Below the pieces are notes generated by a model. It searched no databases. It saw nothing but the letters and a program-made list of their open reading frames with translations, and was not told where the DNA came from. Shown here piece by piece: positions 1 to 8,869 of a DNA stretch of 64,000 nt. Position numbers and translations under genes: made by a program. Positions within the stretch are counted from its first letter, which is position 1. Every line of letters begins with the position of its first letter. This DNA is from Hoyosella sp. YIM 151337 (GTDB lineage Bacteria > Actinomycetota > Actinomycetes > Mycobacteriales > Mycobacteriaceae), in assembly GCF_026041215.1 (NCBI RefSeq), contig NZ_JAPEIQ010000039.1, forward strand, positions 186,001-250,000, given 5' to 3'.

Positions 1-1747
1 CACGCGCTTCCTCAGCGCTGAGACCACGGACATCAGGAACGATAACCGGCTCACCGAGACTCGGGGTGACTGTGACGCGTGAACCCACCGCCAGCACTGT
101 CCCTGGACTCGGTGCGAGCGATACGACAGTTCCCTCGGGCCGGTCGCGGTCGAATACGCCCTCGTCGACGACCACCTCGAAGGTACGTTCCGCAAGCACG
201 TCAGCCATCTCATCGACGGTGACGTCGCCGGTGATTTCTGGCACGACCGGCTGCCCCAGGGAAACGTCGAGGGTGACCTCGCTGCCGCGAGGCACTCGGC
301 TACCTGGCGCAGGGTCCATGCCAAGGACTGTGTCGATGGGCTCGGTATCGCGGTAGAGCCCGTTGCGTACGGGGGTCAGTCCGGCATCCTCGATCGCGGA
401 TTCAGCCGCAACGAGGCCCAATCCGGCGGTGGCGGGAACGTCAACGTAGCGCCCAGAAGCCAGCCACCAGGCAGCGGTGCCTACCAGCGCGGCGATGAGC
501 AGCACTGCGATCAACACGACGAGCGGCGAACGACGACCGCGCGGCGCGTCGAGTGGATCGTCGTCTGTGGCCCGGGATTCCGGTGACGCGGGCGGGGACG
601 GCGGGTATTGCTGCGTCAGCGCCCGGGTCGTGTGTGGTGCTGGGGTGTTGTCCTGGTATTCCCCTGGACCGGCGTGCAGCCCAACTACCGGCGGCGCAGG
701 GGCTTGAGCCGGAAGGACGGTCGTTCGCGGTTCATCCCCCACAGACTGGTCATCGGGAGGTGTCTCGAGTTGTCGGGTGCCATCTTCCGCGTTTTCTGGC
801 CGCGCAGCAGCTGCAGCGGCTCGAGCGGCCGCTAGCCCGTGAAGGGTCTCCCGCGTGCGATGCTGTGCCGAACTCTGCGGCACGGGCACGCGGTAGGGCG
901 GCAAGCCAAGGCGCTCACACACCCCCATGAGTGTGTTCGCCATGGCGCCGGCGTCAGCGAAACGTTGTGCTGGGTTACGGGCGGTCGCCGTTCCGACGAG
1001 CTCGTCGAACTCGCGGGGGACACCAGCGATGAGTGAACTCGGGGCGGGCACATCAGCGCTGGTGCGCTGGTACGCGATCGCGATCGAGTTGTCGCCAGTG
1101 AAGGGCGTCTGTCCAGTGAGCATTTCGAACAGCAAAATGCCCATGCTGTACACATCGCTCCGCGCGTCGGCCGCTCCGGTGCTGACTTGTTCTGGTGACA
1201 GATAAGCCGCAGTCCCCAAGATCATGCTGCCCGAGGTAGTTCCGGACGCGGCGACAGCGCGCACCAGTCCAAAATCGGCGATCTTGACGGCCCCGGCATC
1301 TGAGATCAGGACGTTTTCGGGCTTGATGTCCCGGTGCACCAGCCCAGCTCGATGGGCTACGGAGAGCGCTCGCAGCACGGGACGCGCAACAGCCGCAGCC
1401 GCGTACGGCGGCATTGGGCCGCGTTCGCGCAACAACTCGCGTAACGTGCCGCCCGGCACAAGCTCCATGACCAGGAAAACATGGTGCTGATCCGTGCCCT
1501 GGTCGAACACCGCAACGAGCGACGGGTGCGACAGCTTGGCGACAGACCGAGCCTCCAGTTCGAACCGGTCGAGGAATTGCACATCGTCGGAGAAGCGAGG
1601 GTCCATGACCTTGATGGCGACGGGCCGTTCCAAACGGAGATCCATGCCCTGATAGACCATCGACATACCGCCCCGAGCGATCGGCGCATCGATTCGGTAA
1701 CGCCCGTCGAGGAGGTGCCCGACGAGCTTGAGTGAATCACTGCTCAG
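1..1747 (-). CDS. pknL: Ser/Thr protein kinase PknL with PASTA repeats (C-terminus beyond window)
   Basis: Membrane Ser/Thr kinase, cut by the left edge. Kinase domain about residues 12-270: glycine loop IARGGMSMVY, ATP lysine in VAIKVM, catalytic loop HRDIKPEN, DFG, activation segment GTAAYLSPEQ. A basic/Pro-rich juxtamembrane stretch and one TM helix (about residues 404-425) follow, then at least two full extracellular PASTA repeats and the start of a third. Its divergent Rv2175c-like neighbour identifies it as PknL; the PASTA repeats resemble corynebacterial PknL, whereas M. tuberculosis PknL, as I recall, lacks them. Start: no ATG, GTG or TTG lies in frame between the upstream TGA and the glycine loop. 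A CTG at 1747-1745 sits 5 nt after GGAGGT and is taken as the start. Expected role: envelope-linked signalling to Rv2175c and division or wall proteins (family knowledge). Confidence 0.93.
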   Translation of the reverse strand, partial: MSSDSLKLVGHLLDGRYRIDAPIARGGMSMVYQGMDLRLERPVAIKVMDPRFSDDVQFLDRFELEARSVAKLSHPSLVAVFDQGTDQHHVFLVMELVPGGTLRELLRERGPMPPYAAAAVARPVLRALSVAHRAGLVHRDIKPENVLISDAGAVKIADFGLVRAVAASGTTSGSMILGTAAYLSPEQVSTGAADARSDVYSMGILLFEMLTGQTPFTGDNSIAIAYQRTSADVPAPSSLIAGVPREFDELVGTATARNPAQRFADAGAMANTLMGVCERLGLPPYRVPVPQSSAQHRTRETLHGLAAARAAAAAARPENAEDGTRQLETPPDDQSVGDEPRTTVLPAQAPAPPVVGLHAGPGEYQDNTPAPHTTRALTQQYPPSPPASPESRATDDDPLDAPRGRRSPLVVLIAVLLIAALVGTAAWWLASGRYVDVPATAGLGLVAAESAIEDAGLTPVRNGLYRDTEPIDTVLGMDPAPGSRVPRGSEVTLDVSLGQPVVPEITGDVTVDEMADVLAERTFEVVVDEGVFDRDRPEGTVVSLAPSPGTVLAVGSRVTVTPSLGEPVIVPDVRGLSAEEAR

Positions 1748-1885
1748 GGTCCACCTCCAAGTAGGTCAGCTGCGGTATCGAGGCGGCGCCTGCTGAGCGG
1801 CGCCGGCGCCTCACCGATGGTAGCGGCATGGCGCGGTAAGTGCCGCATCAGTACAAACGTGTGCTGGGGCGCTACGGTTATCCAT
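1748..1885. promoter_or_regulatory. Divergent promoter region between pknL and the Rv2175c-like gene
   Basis: On the plus strand TACGGT (1873-1878) fits the actinobacterial -10 pattern TANNNT. It lies 7 nt before the GTG at 1886, as expected for a leaderless transcript. On the minus strand TACCAT (1822-1817) is a possible pknL -10. Downstream of it, 1780-1812 can fold into a GC-rich hairpin (GAGGCG pairing with CGCCTC, then GCGCC with GGCGC across a bulge), which would lie in the pknL 5' leader. Promoter assignments are inference. Confidence 0.5.
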
Positions 1886-2272
1886 GTGAGTACGTTTCCG
1901 GTCTGCGACGATGTCCTGCCAGAGTCCGATGAAGTCATGCCGCTGCCAGATGTCGCAGAGATCCTGCAGATATCAGTTACCCGAGTACATCAGATGCTTC
2001 GGGACCACCAGCTCCTCGCGGTTCGGCGCGGTGGGATTGTGGCCGTGCCTGCTCGATTCTTCGTGGAAGACAGCCATCATGATGGCGAGGTGCGGGTCCT
2101 CAAACAGTTGCCTGGCCTGATTGCGGTGCTGCGGGACGGCGGCTACGGCGACGACGAACTCCTGCGGTGGATGTACACGGATGACCCGAGCCTTCCCGGC
2201 CGTCCAGTCGATGCGCTGCACGGGCATCAGGCACGCGAGGTTCTGCGCCGCGCGCAAGCAATGGGCTTCTGA
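1886..2272 (+). CDS. Rv2175c-like winged-helix DNA-binding protein, likely PknL substrate
   Basis: A 128-residue protein. Its N-terminal half carries a helix-turn-helix (VAEILQISVTRVHQMLRDH), followed by RRGG.VAVPARFF and the conserved C-terminal segment RPVDALHGHQAREVLRRAQ typical of the Rv2175c family. In M. tuberculosis the homologue binds DNA and is phosphorylated by PknL near its N-terminus; here the short N-terminus has only one Thr, at position 3. The GTG at 1886 is chosen because it sits 7 nt after TACGGT (leaderless arrangement) and because homology begins just after it. An in-frame start exists upstream at 1817, but the extension does not look family-like. Probably an autoregulated or phospho-controlled transcription factor. 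Confidence 0.85.
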   Translation: MSTFPVCDDVLPESDEVMPLPDVAEILQISVTRVHQMLRDHQLLAVRRGGIVAVPARFFVEDSHHDGEVRVLKQLPGLIAVLRDGGYGDDELLRWMYTDDPSLPGRPVDALHGHQAREVLRRAQAMGF

Positions 2273-2318
2273 GGCGTTTCTGAGGGTGGGTCCGGCCGCG
2301 GCACTGCACCGCGCTCAC

Positions 2319-3260
2319 TCACTGGCGGCGTAGCGTCATCGCACGCGCAAGCCGCGGTGCAGCGATGCGCAATCGCCGCCGGTTTGGCACTACCGCTCGC
2401 TCAGCGAACACCGCGTAGTCTGCGTGCTCGATTTGGTCGAGAATGCTGCCGTAAAGCCGCAGCGCGGTGTCGACGCACAAGCGGGCGGAAGGCGGAAGCG
2501 CGGGCAGTGCTGCTTCAGCCGTCCGGTAGTAGCTCCGAGTTACGGCGATGAGGTGGGCGATAGCGGCGCGCATCCGCGGATCGGTCCGTCGTTCCTGGAC
2601 GCAGCGCGCGAGAACTTCCTCGGTGACGCCGAAGGGCTCAATTTCACTCAGGGGCACGTAGACGCGCCCGCGGCGGTAGTCGTCAGCGATGTCCCTCAGG
2701 AAGTTTGTCAACTGAAACGCGTACCCGAGTGCGGTCGCGCCCTCGCGAGCCTCGGCTGTGTTGGAGCCGAACACGGGAAGCAGCTGCAACCCGATGACTG
2801 CGGCCGAGCCGTACATGTAGGTGTGGAGCTCCGCCATTGTCGCGTACCGAGACCGATGGGCTGGCGTCTCAGGAACGTCCATCCGCATCGACGCGAGAAA
2901 CGCCCAGAAGTACTCGTGCGGGATTCCGTACCTGTTGACCGTGTCGCGAAGCGCGTCAACAATCTCAGCGGCCACGCCGGTGCTTGCCGAAACCGGCACA
3001 GCGATGGGCGAGCCCGCGCCCGGAGTGAACGCAGTACGCAGCGACGCTTCCACTGCATCGAGGCAGTGAGCTTGATGTTGCGGGGGATAGCCGCTTTCAT
3101 CGACGATGTCATCGACTACTCGTGCGAACGCGTACAAAGCGTAGACGGCGCTGCGTTCGGCAGGCGGAAGTACCTTCGTTGCGAGGTAATAGCTGCGGCC
3201 GTGTTCGCGTGTAACGTCGCGGCAGCGGCGGTACGCGGCCGCGAGCGAAGCGGAGCTCAC
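2319..3260 (-). CDS. crtB: Phytoene synthase
   Basis: Condenses two geranylgeranyl diphosphates head-to-head to phytoene, the first committed carotenoid step. The 313-residue protein has both Asp-rich metal-binding motifs of the squalene/phytoene synthase family: VVDDIVDE (around residue 50) and FLRDIADDYRRGRVYVP. Length is typical. The GTG at 3260 overlaps the mptA stop by 4 nt (GTGA), so translation is probably coupled to mptA. A longer in-frame extension (to 3512) runs inside mptA and is rejected as the start. Last gene of the crtE-crtI-mptA-crtB operon, convergent with the Rv2175c-like gene 46 bp away; no clear terminator hairpin separates them. Confidence 0.95.
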   Translation of the reverse strand: MSSASLAAAYRRCRDVTREHGRSYYLATKVLPPAERSAVYALYAFARVVDDIVDESGYPPQHQAHCLDAVEASLRTAFTPGAGSPIAVPVSASTGVAAEIVDALRDTVNRYGIPHEYFWAFLASMRMDVPETPAHRSRYATMAELHTYMYGSAAVIGLQLLPVFGSNTAEAREGATALGYAFQLTNFLRDIADDYRRGRVYVPLSEIEPFGVTEEVLARCVQERRTDPRMRAAIAHLIAVTRSYYRTAEAALPALPPSARLCVDTALRLYGSILDQIEHADYAVFAERAVVPNRRRLRIAAPRLARAMTLRRQ

Positions 3261-4807
3261 GGCGTGCTTTCCGTCGGGCGGCGTCCCAACAACCACTCGC
3301 GCACACGCAGCGGATCTTCTTGCCGCAGGGACCATGCGGCTAGTATCGCAACGGCGAACGTCAGGCCCACATGGATCCATGAATACATCCCGTGTGAGCC
3401 GTCCGGGTTGAAGATCACCATCAACCACACCGATAGGCCGGTGAGAATCACGAGGGTGCGCGGACTGAGGGCGAATCCGGCGGCGATTGCCAGCGGCCAG
3501 GAGTAATACCATGGCAGGGCTGCGGGGGAGAGCGCGACTATCGCGATGAGCGCGAAGAGAATACCGATGACCGCGTTACGCTGCGTGTGCCGGTAACGCC
3601 ACCACACGACGACAAGGATCACGAGCATCGCGACACCGCACAGCATCCTGGTGACGTCGAGGACCGGACTGAGGGAGAAACTCGTGAACCAGGTGACGAT
3701 GTGGGCGAGAATCGTGGGAAACGACAACCAGTTGACGATCCGGGCGGAGCCTTGCAGGGCCGAGAGCCACCCGAGACCGAGACCGGCAAGCGCGGACAGT
3801 GCACCGAGAACGACCGCGAAAACTCCAACACCGGCACCAGCGCATCGCGCAAAAAGCACCAGCGGGTGAGCTGGCTGAGCGTCGCGCGCCGCAGCATCAG
3901 TTCGCTGGTGAATCATCCAGATCCACACGATAAATGGCAGTGCAACGCCGGCGGTTGCTTTGACCGCGACACCCGCTGTCACAACAGCGATACCGGCGAC
4001 GTGGTGACGCTGAAGCGCGAGCACCAGACCTGCGGCCATCAGGCCAACCATGAGCACCTCGTTGTGCACTCCGCCGATGAGGTGGATAAGCACCAGTGGG
4101 TTCAGAACCGCAAGCCAGATCGCTGTGGCTGGGTCGCCCCCAAGGTAGCGAGCAAGCCGCGGTACGGCCCACAGCGTGAGCATCAGGCCGGGAAGCATGG
4201 CAAGCCGCATCAGCATCGTGCCGATGACCACGCTATCCCCGGAGAGGCGCGTCACGGTTTCAGCGATCAGCATGAAACCGGGGCCATAGGGTGCTGGGGT
4301 GGTGGTCCACACGATGCTGACGTTGTCGAGAAGCACTCCGGGGTTCACTACCGGTCCGACGGAGTACGGGTCGAAACCGTCACGAAGCAGGGCGCCCTGC
4401 GCGAGGTACGAGTAGGCATCGCGGCTGAAGAGCGGTACCGAGAGAAGCATCGGCACGGTCCAGAGCAGCACCGTGAATCTCAACTGAGCAAGCGGAACGT
4501 CACCGCGCAGAGTTGCTCGTCCGAGCCTTACCCATGCCCAGATCATGAGCAAGACCCCGACCCACACGAAGATGCTCGCGAGAACGAGGCCGTGACCGAA
4601 GCGCAACCACGAGAGGTTCGCGGCTTCGAGCAGGGGATCGTGACGGCGGGTGCTGCCAGCGCCAAGACCACCAGCGACGAGGATGAGTGCACCCGCGACA
4701 CCTAGCAGCGCGGCGCGGCCTTGGGGCTGAGCGAAAAACACACGGAGGCTCCCGAGGCGCCGCTCCTCGGAAGTGGTACGCAGCGACAACGGTTGCGCTG
4801 TGCTCAT
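3257..4807 (-). CDS. mptA: Alpha-(1->6)-mannopyranosyltransferase, lipomannan synthesis
   Basis: GT-C polytopic mannosyltransferase that extends the alpha-1,6-mannan core of lipomannan/lipoarabinomannan using polyprenyl-phosphomannose. 516 residues with about a dozen hydrophobic segments. The first large extracytoplasmic loop has the acidic GT-C signature LFSRDAYSYLAQG (about residues 127-140), followed by the conserved AQG..DPYSVGPV region; the C-terminus is short, cytoplasmic and polar. Corresponds to Rv2174 by position next to Rv2175c/pknL and by sequence character. It sits between crtI and crtB in one operon, overlapping crtB by 4 nt, which is unusual for a mannolipid gene. ATG start 142 nt after the crtI stop. 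Confidence 0.9.
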   Translation of the reverse strand: MSTAQPLSLRTTSEERRLGSLRVFFAQPQGRAALLGVAGALILVAGGLGAGSTRRHDPLLEAANLSWLRFGHGLVLASIFVWVGVLLMIWAWVRLGRATLRGDVPLAQLRFTVLLWTVPMLLSVPLFSRDAYSYLAQGALLRDGFDPYSVGPVVNPGVLLDNVSIVWTTTPAPYGPGFMLIAETVTRLSGDSVVIGTMLMRLAMLPGLMLTLWAVPRLARYLGGDPATAIWLAVLNPLVLIHLIGGVHNEVLMVGLMAAGLVLALQRHHVAGIAVVTAGVAVKATAGVALPFIVWIWMIHQRTDAAARDAQPAHPLVLFARCAGAGVGVFAVVLGALSALAGLGLGWLSALQGSARIVNWLSFPTILAHIVTWFTSFSLSPVLDVTRMLCGVAMLVILVVVWWRYRHTQRNAVIGILFALIAIVALSPAALPWYYSWPLAIAAGFALSPRTLVILTGLSVWLMVIFNPDGSHGMYSWIHVGLTFAVAILAAWSLRQEDPLRVREWLLGRRPTESTP

Positions 4808-4949
4808 CGTCGCGGATCACCCCCCCCTCGGTTACTTGTCTACGCTGACCAGCCGCAGAGCGGTCTCAAACGCGCAGCGTACGACGGCTTATTGTATCGG
4901 CCGCTGTTCAGATGAGGGGCCGAGGGTCGTGCGGCGGCCCAGGCGGGCG

Positions 4950-6545
4950 TTACCCGGTGATCCGCTCCGCAGCCAGCTTGCCGGAGATGAGACACGTCGG
5001 GACGCCTACGCCGGGGGTTGTGCCACATCCGGCGAGTACTGTGTTCTCCAGGCCTTTCACTAGGTTGCGGCGCCGGAACGGGCCAGTCTGCGGGAAGTTG
5101 TGTGCAGCTGAGAAAGGTGTGCCGGCAGCCATACCTTGCCGCAGCCATGTTGCGGGCGTGTCCACGTGCGCCACCGCGAAGCCGGATCCCTCACCGCCGG
5201 AAATCCCTTTGTAGCCACGCTCTTCCAGCACGAAAAGCAGTTCGTCCTGATACGCGGGCGTGAGTCTCTCCCAATCAAGTGGCGCGGCCTCGAGGTTGGG
5301 GCACGGTGCGAGTACTGAGAGAAGTTCCCCCGGGCTGTCCGGATCACCGAGGAGCATGCTCGCGTCAGTCAGCGCGGGTCTGGTGATTAAGAGTGACGGA
5401 TCGGTCATAAGCTGCCCGTGGCCGCCCCGCGCGGTAAGTTCACGGAAGGTTCTGTCCCATGCGTCACCGAAATCGATGATGTGGTGGGCCTGGGCGGGCC
5501 ATAGCGCGGCAGTGTCCTGCGGAATGGTGCCGTGCATGATGAAGGCCGAGGGGGACCACCGCATTTTACGGCGCGGCAGACGGGCCTCGGTGGTGCCGAG
5601 CAAGCGATCTGCTATCGGCAGGTCGGGGGAGAGTACAAACGCATCTGCGGTGTATCGCTCACCGTTCGCACAGCGTGCCGCTGTGATCCGTGGTCCCTGT
5701 GCTTCGAGCGATGTCACGTCTGCTCCGCAGACGAGCGTGCCTCCGGCTTGAACCAGTGCATCAGCGAGTGCGGCGGTGATGGTGTGCATTCCGCCTTCAG
5801 GAAAGTACACCCCGAGTGACGTGTCCATGTGCGCGATCGCCCCGTACACGCCGAGCGCTTTCGCAGGGGGCATTCCCGCATACAGGGCCTGGAAGGTGAA
5901 GACGCGCTGTAGCCGGGGGTCACGCAGTCGTTTGGCGACTTGTTTGCCGAGCCGTCCAAAACCACCGAGCGACACCAGCCGGGTCACGTCGCGCAGCGCA
6001 GCGCGACTATTGACCAGGTCAAGCGGTGAGTCGAAGTTCGACGCGATGAACCTGTCGAATTCAGTCTCGTAGACGGATTCGAGCCAGCTGCGCAGTGCGT
6101 GGTACCGCTGCGCTTCGTCCGGGCCGCATGTGCGGCGGACCTCTTCCTCCATTTGCTCGGGGTCACTGTGCACGTTGATAGCGGAGCCGTCGGCGAAGCG
6201 CGCGTGATAAGCCGGATCGAGGCGGCGGATATGCAGCCGGGGGTGAGCTGAACGCCGGGTCGCGCCGACCGCGGCGAGCGCGTCGTCGATGAGTTCAGGC
6301 ATGGTGAGCACGGTCGCACCGGAATCGATGCGGTATCCCTCGCTCGCGTGAAAACCGACCCGGCCACCCGGATGGTCGGCGCGCTCCAGCACGGTGACCT
6401 CGCGGCCCGAGCCTCGCAAGTGCAGCGCTGCGGCGAGGCCGGACAACCCCGCCCCGATCACGATCACATGGTCCGAACGCCCGCGCGTCGTCGCGATGTG
6501 CTTTTGGGACGCCTTCGCGCGTGACTGGGGCGAAACGGCAGACAT
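4950..6545 (-). CDS. crtI: Phytoene desaturase (CrtI type)
   Basis: FAD-dependent desaturase converting phytoene to lycopene or related polyenes. 531 residues. Dinucleotide-binding motif VIVIGAGLSGLAAALHLRG near residue 30, then ERADHPGGRVG, and a C-terminal FAD motif region PGVGVPTCLISGKLAAERI. Length and motifs fit the CrtI family. The ATG at 6545 is preceded by GGAGGA with 4 nt spacing; a GTG four codons upstream overlaps that ribosome-binding site and is less likely. Second gene of the crtE-crtI-mptA-crtB set, 76 nt after crtE. The number of desaturation steps cannot be read from sequence. Confidence 0.93.
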   Translation of the reverse strand: MSAVSPQSRAKASQKHIATTRGRSDHVIVIGAGLSGLAAALHLRGSGREVTVLERADHPGGRVGFHASEGYRIDSGATVLTMPELIDDALAAVGATRRSAHPRLHIRRLDPAYHARFADGSAINVHSDPEQMEEEVRRTCGPDEAQRYHALRSWLESVYETEFDRFIASNFDSPLDLVNSRAALRDVTRLVSLGGFGRLGKQVAKRLRDPRLQRVFTFQALYAGMPPAKALGVYGAIAHMDTSLGVYFPEGGMHTITAALADALVQAGGTLVCGADVTSLEAQGPRITAARCANGERYTADAFVLSPDLPIADRLLGTTEARLPRRKMRWSPSAFIMHGTIPQDTAALWPAQAHHIIDFGDAWDRTFRELTARGGHGQLMTDPSLLITRPALTDASMLLGDPDSPGELLSVLAPCPNLEAAPLDWERLTPAYQDELLFVLEERGYKGISGGEGSGFAVAHVDTPATWLRQGMAAGTPFSAAHNFPQTGPFRRRNLVKGLENTVLAGCGTTPGVGVPTCLISGKLAAERITG

Positions 6546-6621
6546 GTAATCCTCCACGTGGTCAGGTCCCGTGCTTCTGCGCAGCGAAGCGTAGCCGGAC
6601 AGATCCCGGAAATCGAACTGC

Positions 6622-7713
6622 TCAGTAGGTGCGTCGCGTTACGGTCAGAGCCATCTCGTGGAGCGCCTCGGTTGCATGTTGCCGCACCCCACTCGCACGC
6701 AGCGCCGCGAGAGCGTTTTCGGTCAGCGCCGAAATCTCGTGCTCGATCCGGTCTACCGCACCGAGTTCGGCGATCAGCATCCGCAGTTCGTTCACATCTG
6801 TGTCGCTGAGTGCGGAACCGACAGCTCCTCGCAGGGTCGCCGCCGCTTGCGGGTGGTTCATATCTGCAGCTTCGAGGGCGTAGGCGAGTAGTGCAGTGCG
6901 CTTCCCAGACCGTAAGTCGTCCCCGGAAGGTTTGCCCGTCACCGACGGATCACCGAACACGCCGAGTACATCGTCTCGCAATTGGAACGCGATCCCGATG
7001 TCGGCGCCGAAACTCCGGTAGGCGTGGACAACGCTCGCATCGGCACCAGCGATTGCGGCGCCGAGGTGCAGCGGCCGTTCCACTGTGTAGGCGGCAGTCT
7101 TGAAGCGGTTTATCTTCAGCGCCGATTCGATACTGCCGTCACCGGACGACTCCACGACGATATCGAGAAGTTGACCACCGAGCACCTCAGTGCGCATCGC
7201 TGACCAGACGGGCAGCGCCCGACGGTGAGCAGGGGCATCGAGTTCTGCGCCATGGAACATGTCGTCGGCCCATGCGAGGGCGAGGTCGCCAACCAGGATA
7301 CTCGCCGCTGTCCCGAACTCCTCGGCATTGCCGGCCCAGCCAGCGTCACGATGATCACGCGCGAATTCGACGTGGGCGGTGGGGTAACCACGACGGGTAA
7401 GAGACTTATCGATGATGTCGTCGTGAATTAGCGCACATGCCTGAATCAGCTCGAGTGATGCGCACGCGGTGAGGACGCCGGGCGCTTCGGCGCTGTGCGG
7501 ATCACCACCCGCGCCGATCCAGCCGATCCACGCGAATGTGGGGCGAACCCGTTTGCCGCCGCGGAGAACGAATTCTTCCAGGCGGTTCACCGCGTTGCGA
7601 AACTCTGGTCCAACCGCGTCTACCAGCCCAGACTGCCTGTTGAAAAAGTCGTGCAGGCTGCGGGCAACAGCGTCACGAAGATCCCGCGGATCCGCGAGAA
7701 TGTGCGGAGGCAT
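6622..7713 (-). CDS. crtE: Geranylgeranyl diphosphate synthase (polyprenyl synthetase)
   Basis: Elongates allylic diphosphates with IPP to GGPP, the substrate of CrtB. The trans-prenyltransferase motifs are present: first Asp-rich motif LIHDDIIDKS, RGYPTAHVEFARDH, GGQLLDI, KTAAYT and second motif FQLRDDVLGVFGD followed by GKPSGDDLRSGKRT. It occupies the place of idsA2 (Rv2173) in the mycobacterial order and heads the carotenoid operon, so a carotenoid role is likely. Start uncertain: ATG 7713 gives 363 residues, the usual length; ATG 7767 gives 381. Neither has a well-spaced ribosome-binding site. The frame stays open to 8205, but that overlaps the divergent metF-like gene. Confidence 0.9.
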   Translation of the reverse strand: MPPHILADPRDLRDAVARSLHDFFNRQSGLVDAVGPEFRNAVNRLEEFVLRGGKRVRPTFAWIGWIGAGGDPHSAEAPGVLTACASLELIQACALIHDDIIDKSLTRRGYPTAHVEFARDHRDAGWAGNAEEFGTAASILVGDLALAWADDMFHGAELDAPAHRRALPVWSAMRTEVLGGQLLDIVVESSGDGSIESALKINRFKTAAYTVERPLHLGAAIAGADASVVHAYRSFGADIGIAFQLRDDVLGVFGDPSVTGKPSGDDLRSGKRTALLAYALEAADMNHPQAAATLRGAVGSALSDTDVNELRMLIAELGAVDRIEHEISALTENALAALRASGVRQHATEALHEMALTVTRRTY

Positions 7714-7892
7714 TCCTTGCGCGCTCAGCGCTCGCTCCTGTCGTCGGTGCTGCGGTGGACCCACCATGCCCGGGGTGAGAAGATTCCAGGCATCGTGCAG
7801 CACCAGGTTATCGGGCGCCGCGAATGCCTGCCGAATCCCGCAGGCCGGCGTGTGCAGTCCGGATGGTGGAAGAGGTGGGCGGCGAGAGTCCG

Positions 7893-7906
7893 TATGCTTG
7901 CTTAGG
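7893..7906 (+). promoter_or_regulatory. Candidate leaderless promoter of the metF-like gene
   Basis: TATGCT (7893-7898) matches TANNNT and ends 7 nt before the GTG start at 7906, so transcription would begin at or next to the start codon. No Shine-Dalgarno sequence is seen before the GTG, consistent with a leaderless message. Confidence 0.5.
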
Positions 7907-8862
7907 TGACAAGTCAGGCAGGTGCACGCGGAACGAACCCCAGCCGAACGCCGTCGATCGTGGAGCGCATCACTTCGGACGCCCGTTCGACGCCGTTCTC
8001 CGTCGAATTCTATCCGCCGCGAAGCGAACAAGAAGAGCAGCGACTCTGGCGTGCGGTGCGAACGTTCGAGCAGATGCACCCGGCTTTCGTGTCGCTGACG
8101 TATGGAGCGGGCGGCTCGACGCGCGACCGCACAGTCCGTATCGCGGGTCAGATCGCCGAGCAGACTACGCTCTTGCCTGTCGCGCATCTCACCGCGGTTG
8201 ATCACAGCATTAGTGAGCTCCGTGGCCTAGTTGGTTCATACGCCGATCGGGGGATCGTCAACCTTCTCGCGCTGCGCGGAGACCCGCCGGGCAACCCGCT
8301 TGGCGACTGGGTGAAGCATCCTGAAGGCGTCGAATATGCCGACGAGCTCGTGCGTTTGATCCGCGAGCTCGGTGACTTCCACGTCGGGGTTGCCTCATTC
8401 CCTGAGGGCCACTACCGGGCTGAAAGCCTGGAACGCGACACGCATTGCCTGGTGAGCAAGCTCCGGTCCGGAGCGGAATACTCCATCACACAAATGTTCT
8501 TCGAGGTGGAGGATTATCTGCGGCTGCGGGACAGGGTAGCGGCGGCTGATCCGGAGCAAGGCAGCAAGCCCATCATCCCGGGCATTCTTCCCATCACTTC
8601 GCTGCGGCAGGTGCGCAAGATCGTCGAGCTATCCGGGTCACAGATTCCCGCGCACCTCGAGGAACGGCTTACGCGCGCGGCCGGTTCAGGCAACCAAGAG
8701 GACCGGGCCGAAGTTCGTAAGGTCGGCATCGAGCTCGCTACGAGGATGAGCGAGCGTCTGATCGCAGAGGGTGCACCGTGCCTGCATTTCTGCACGCTGA
8801 ACTTCGCGCGGGCGACACAAGAGGTCCTTTCGAACCTCGGTCTCACGCCCGTCGCGGCTTAG
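7906..8862 (+). CDS. Methylenetetrahydrofolate reductase-like protein (Rv2172c type)
   Basis: TIM-barrel protein of the MetF/MTHFR family, 318 residues: SVEFYPPRSE near the N-terminus (the catalytic-Glu region), FVSLTYGAGGSTRD, NLLALRGDPPG, GVASFPEGH, SITQMFFE and PGILPI, all standard MTHFR blocks. It probably reduces 5,10-methylene-THF to 5-methyl-THF for methionine synthesis. Mycobacterial members of this clade have been described as unusual, possibly flavin-free, MTHFRs (family knowledge; not readable here). It lies at the Rv2172c position, divergent from crtE and convergent with the glycosyltransferase 7 bp downstream, splitting the two carotenoid operons. GTG start chosen from the leaderless promoter. 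Confidence 0.85.
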   Translation: MTSQAGARGTNPSRTPSIVERITSDARSTPFSVEFYPPRSEQEEQRLWRAVRTFEQMHPAFVSLTYGAGGSTRDRTVRIAGQIAEQTTLLPVAHLTAVDHSISELRGLVGSYADRGIVNLLALRGDPPGNPLGDWVKHPEGVEYADELVRLIRELGDFHVGVASFPEGHYRAESLERDTHCLVSKLRSGAEYSITQMFFEVEDYLRLRDRVAAADPEQGSKPIIPGILPITSLRQVRKIVELSGSQIPAHLEERLTRAAGSGNQEDRAEVRKVGIELATRMSERLIAEGAPCLHFCTLNFARATQEVLSNLGLTPVAA

Positions 8863-8869
8863 CGCGCGG

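Noticed and set aside
1357-1740. Minus-strand frame starting GTG at 1740 as the pknL start or a frameshift
   Set aside because: It is one frame off the kinase, and the kinase frame itself is continuous from 1747, so no frameshift is needed.
2424-4705. Long plus-strand open frames antisense to crtB and mptA (360 and 372 codons)
   Set aside because: High-GC codon bias opens antisense frames; their translations are Arg/His/Asp-rich and lack domains, while the minus-strand genes are unambiguous.
7714-8205. N-terminal extension of crtE up to 8205
   Set aside because: It runs through the divergent metF-like gene and has no prenyltransferase similarity.
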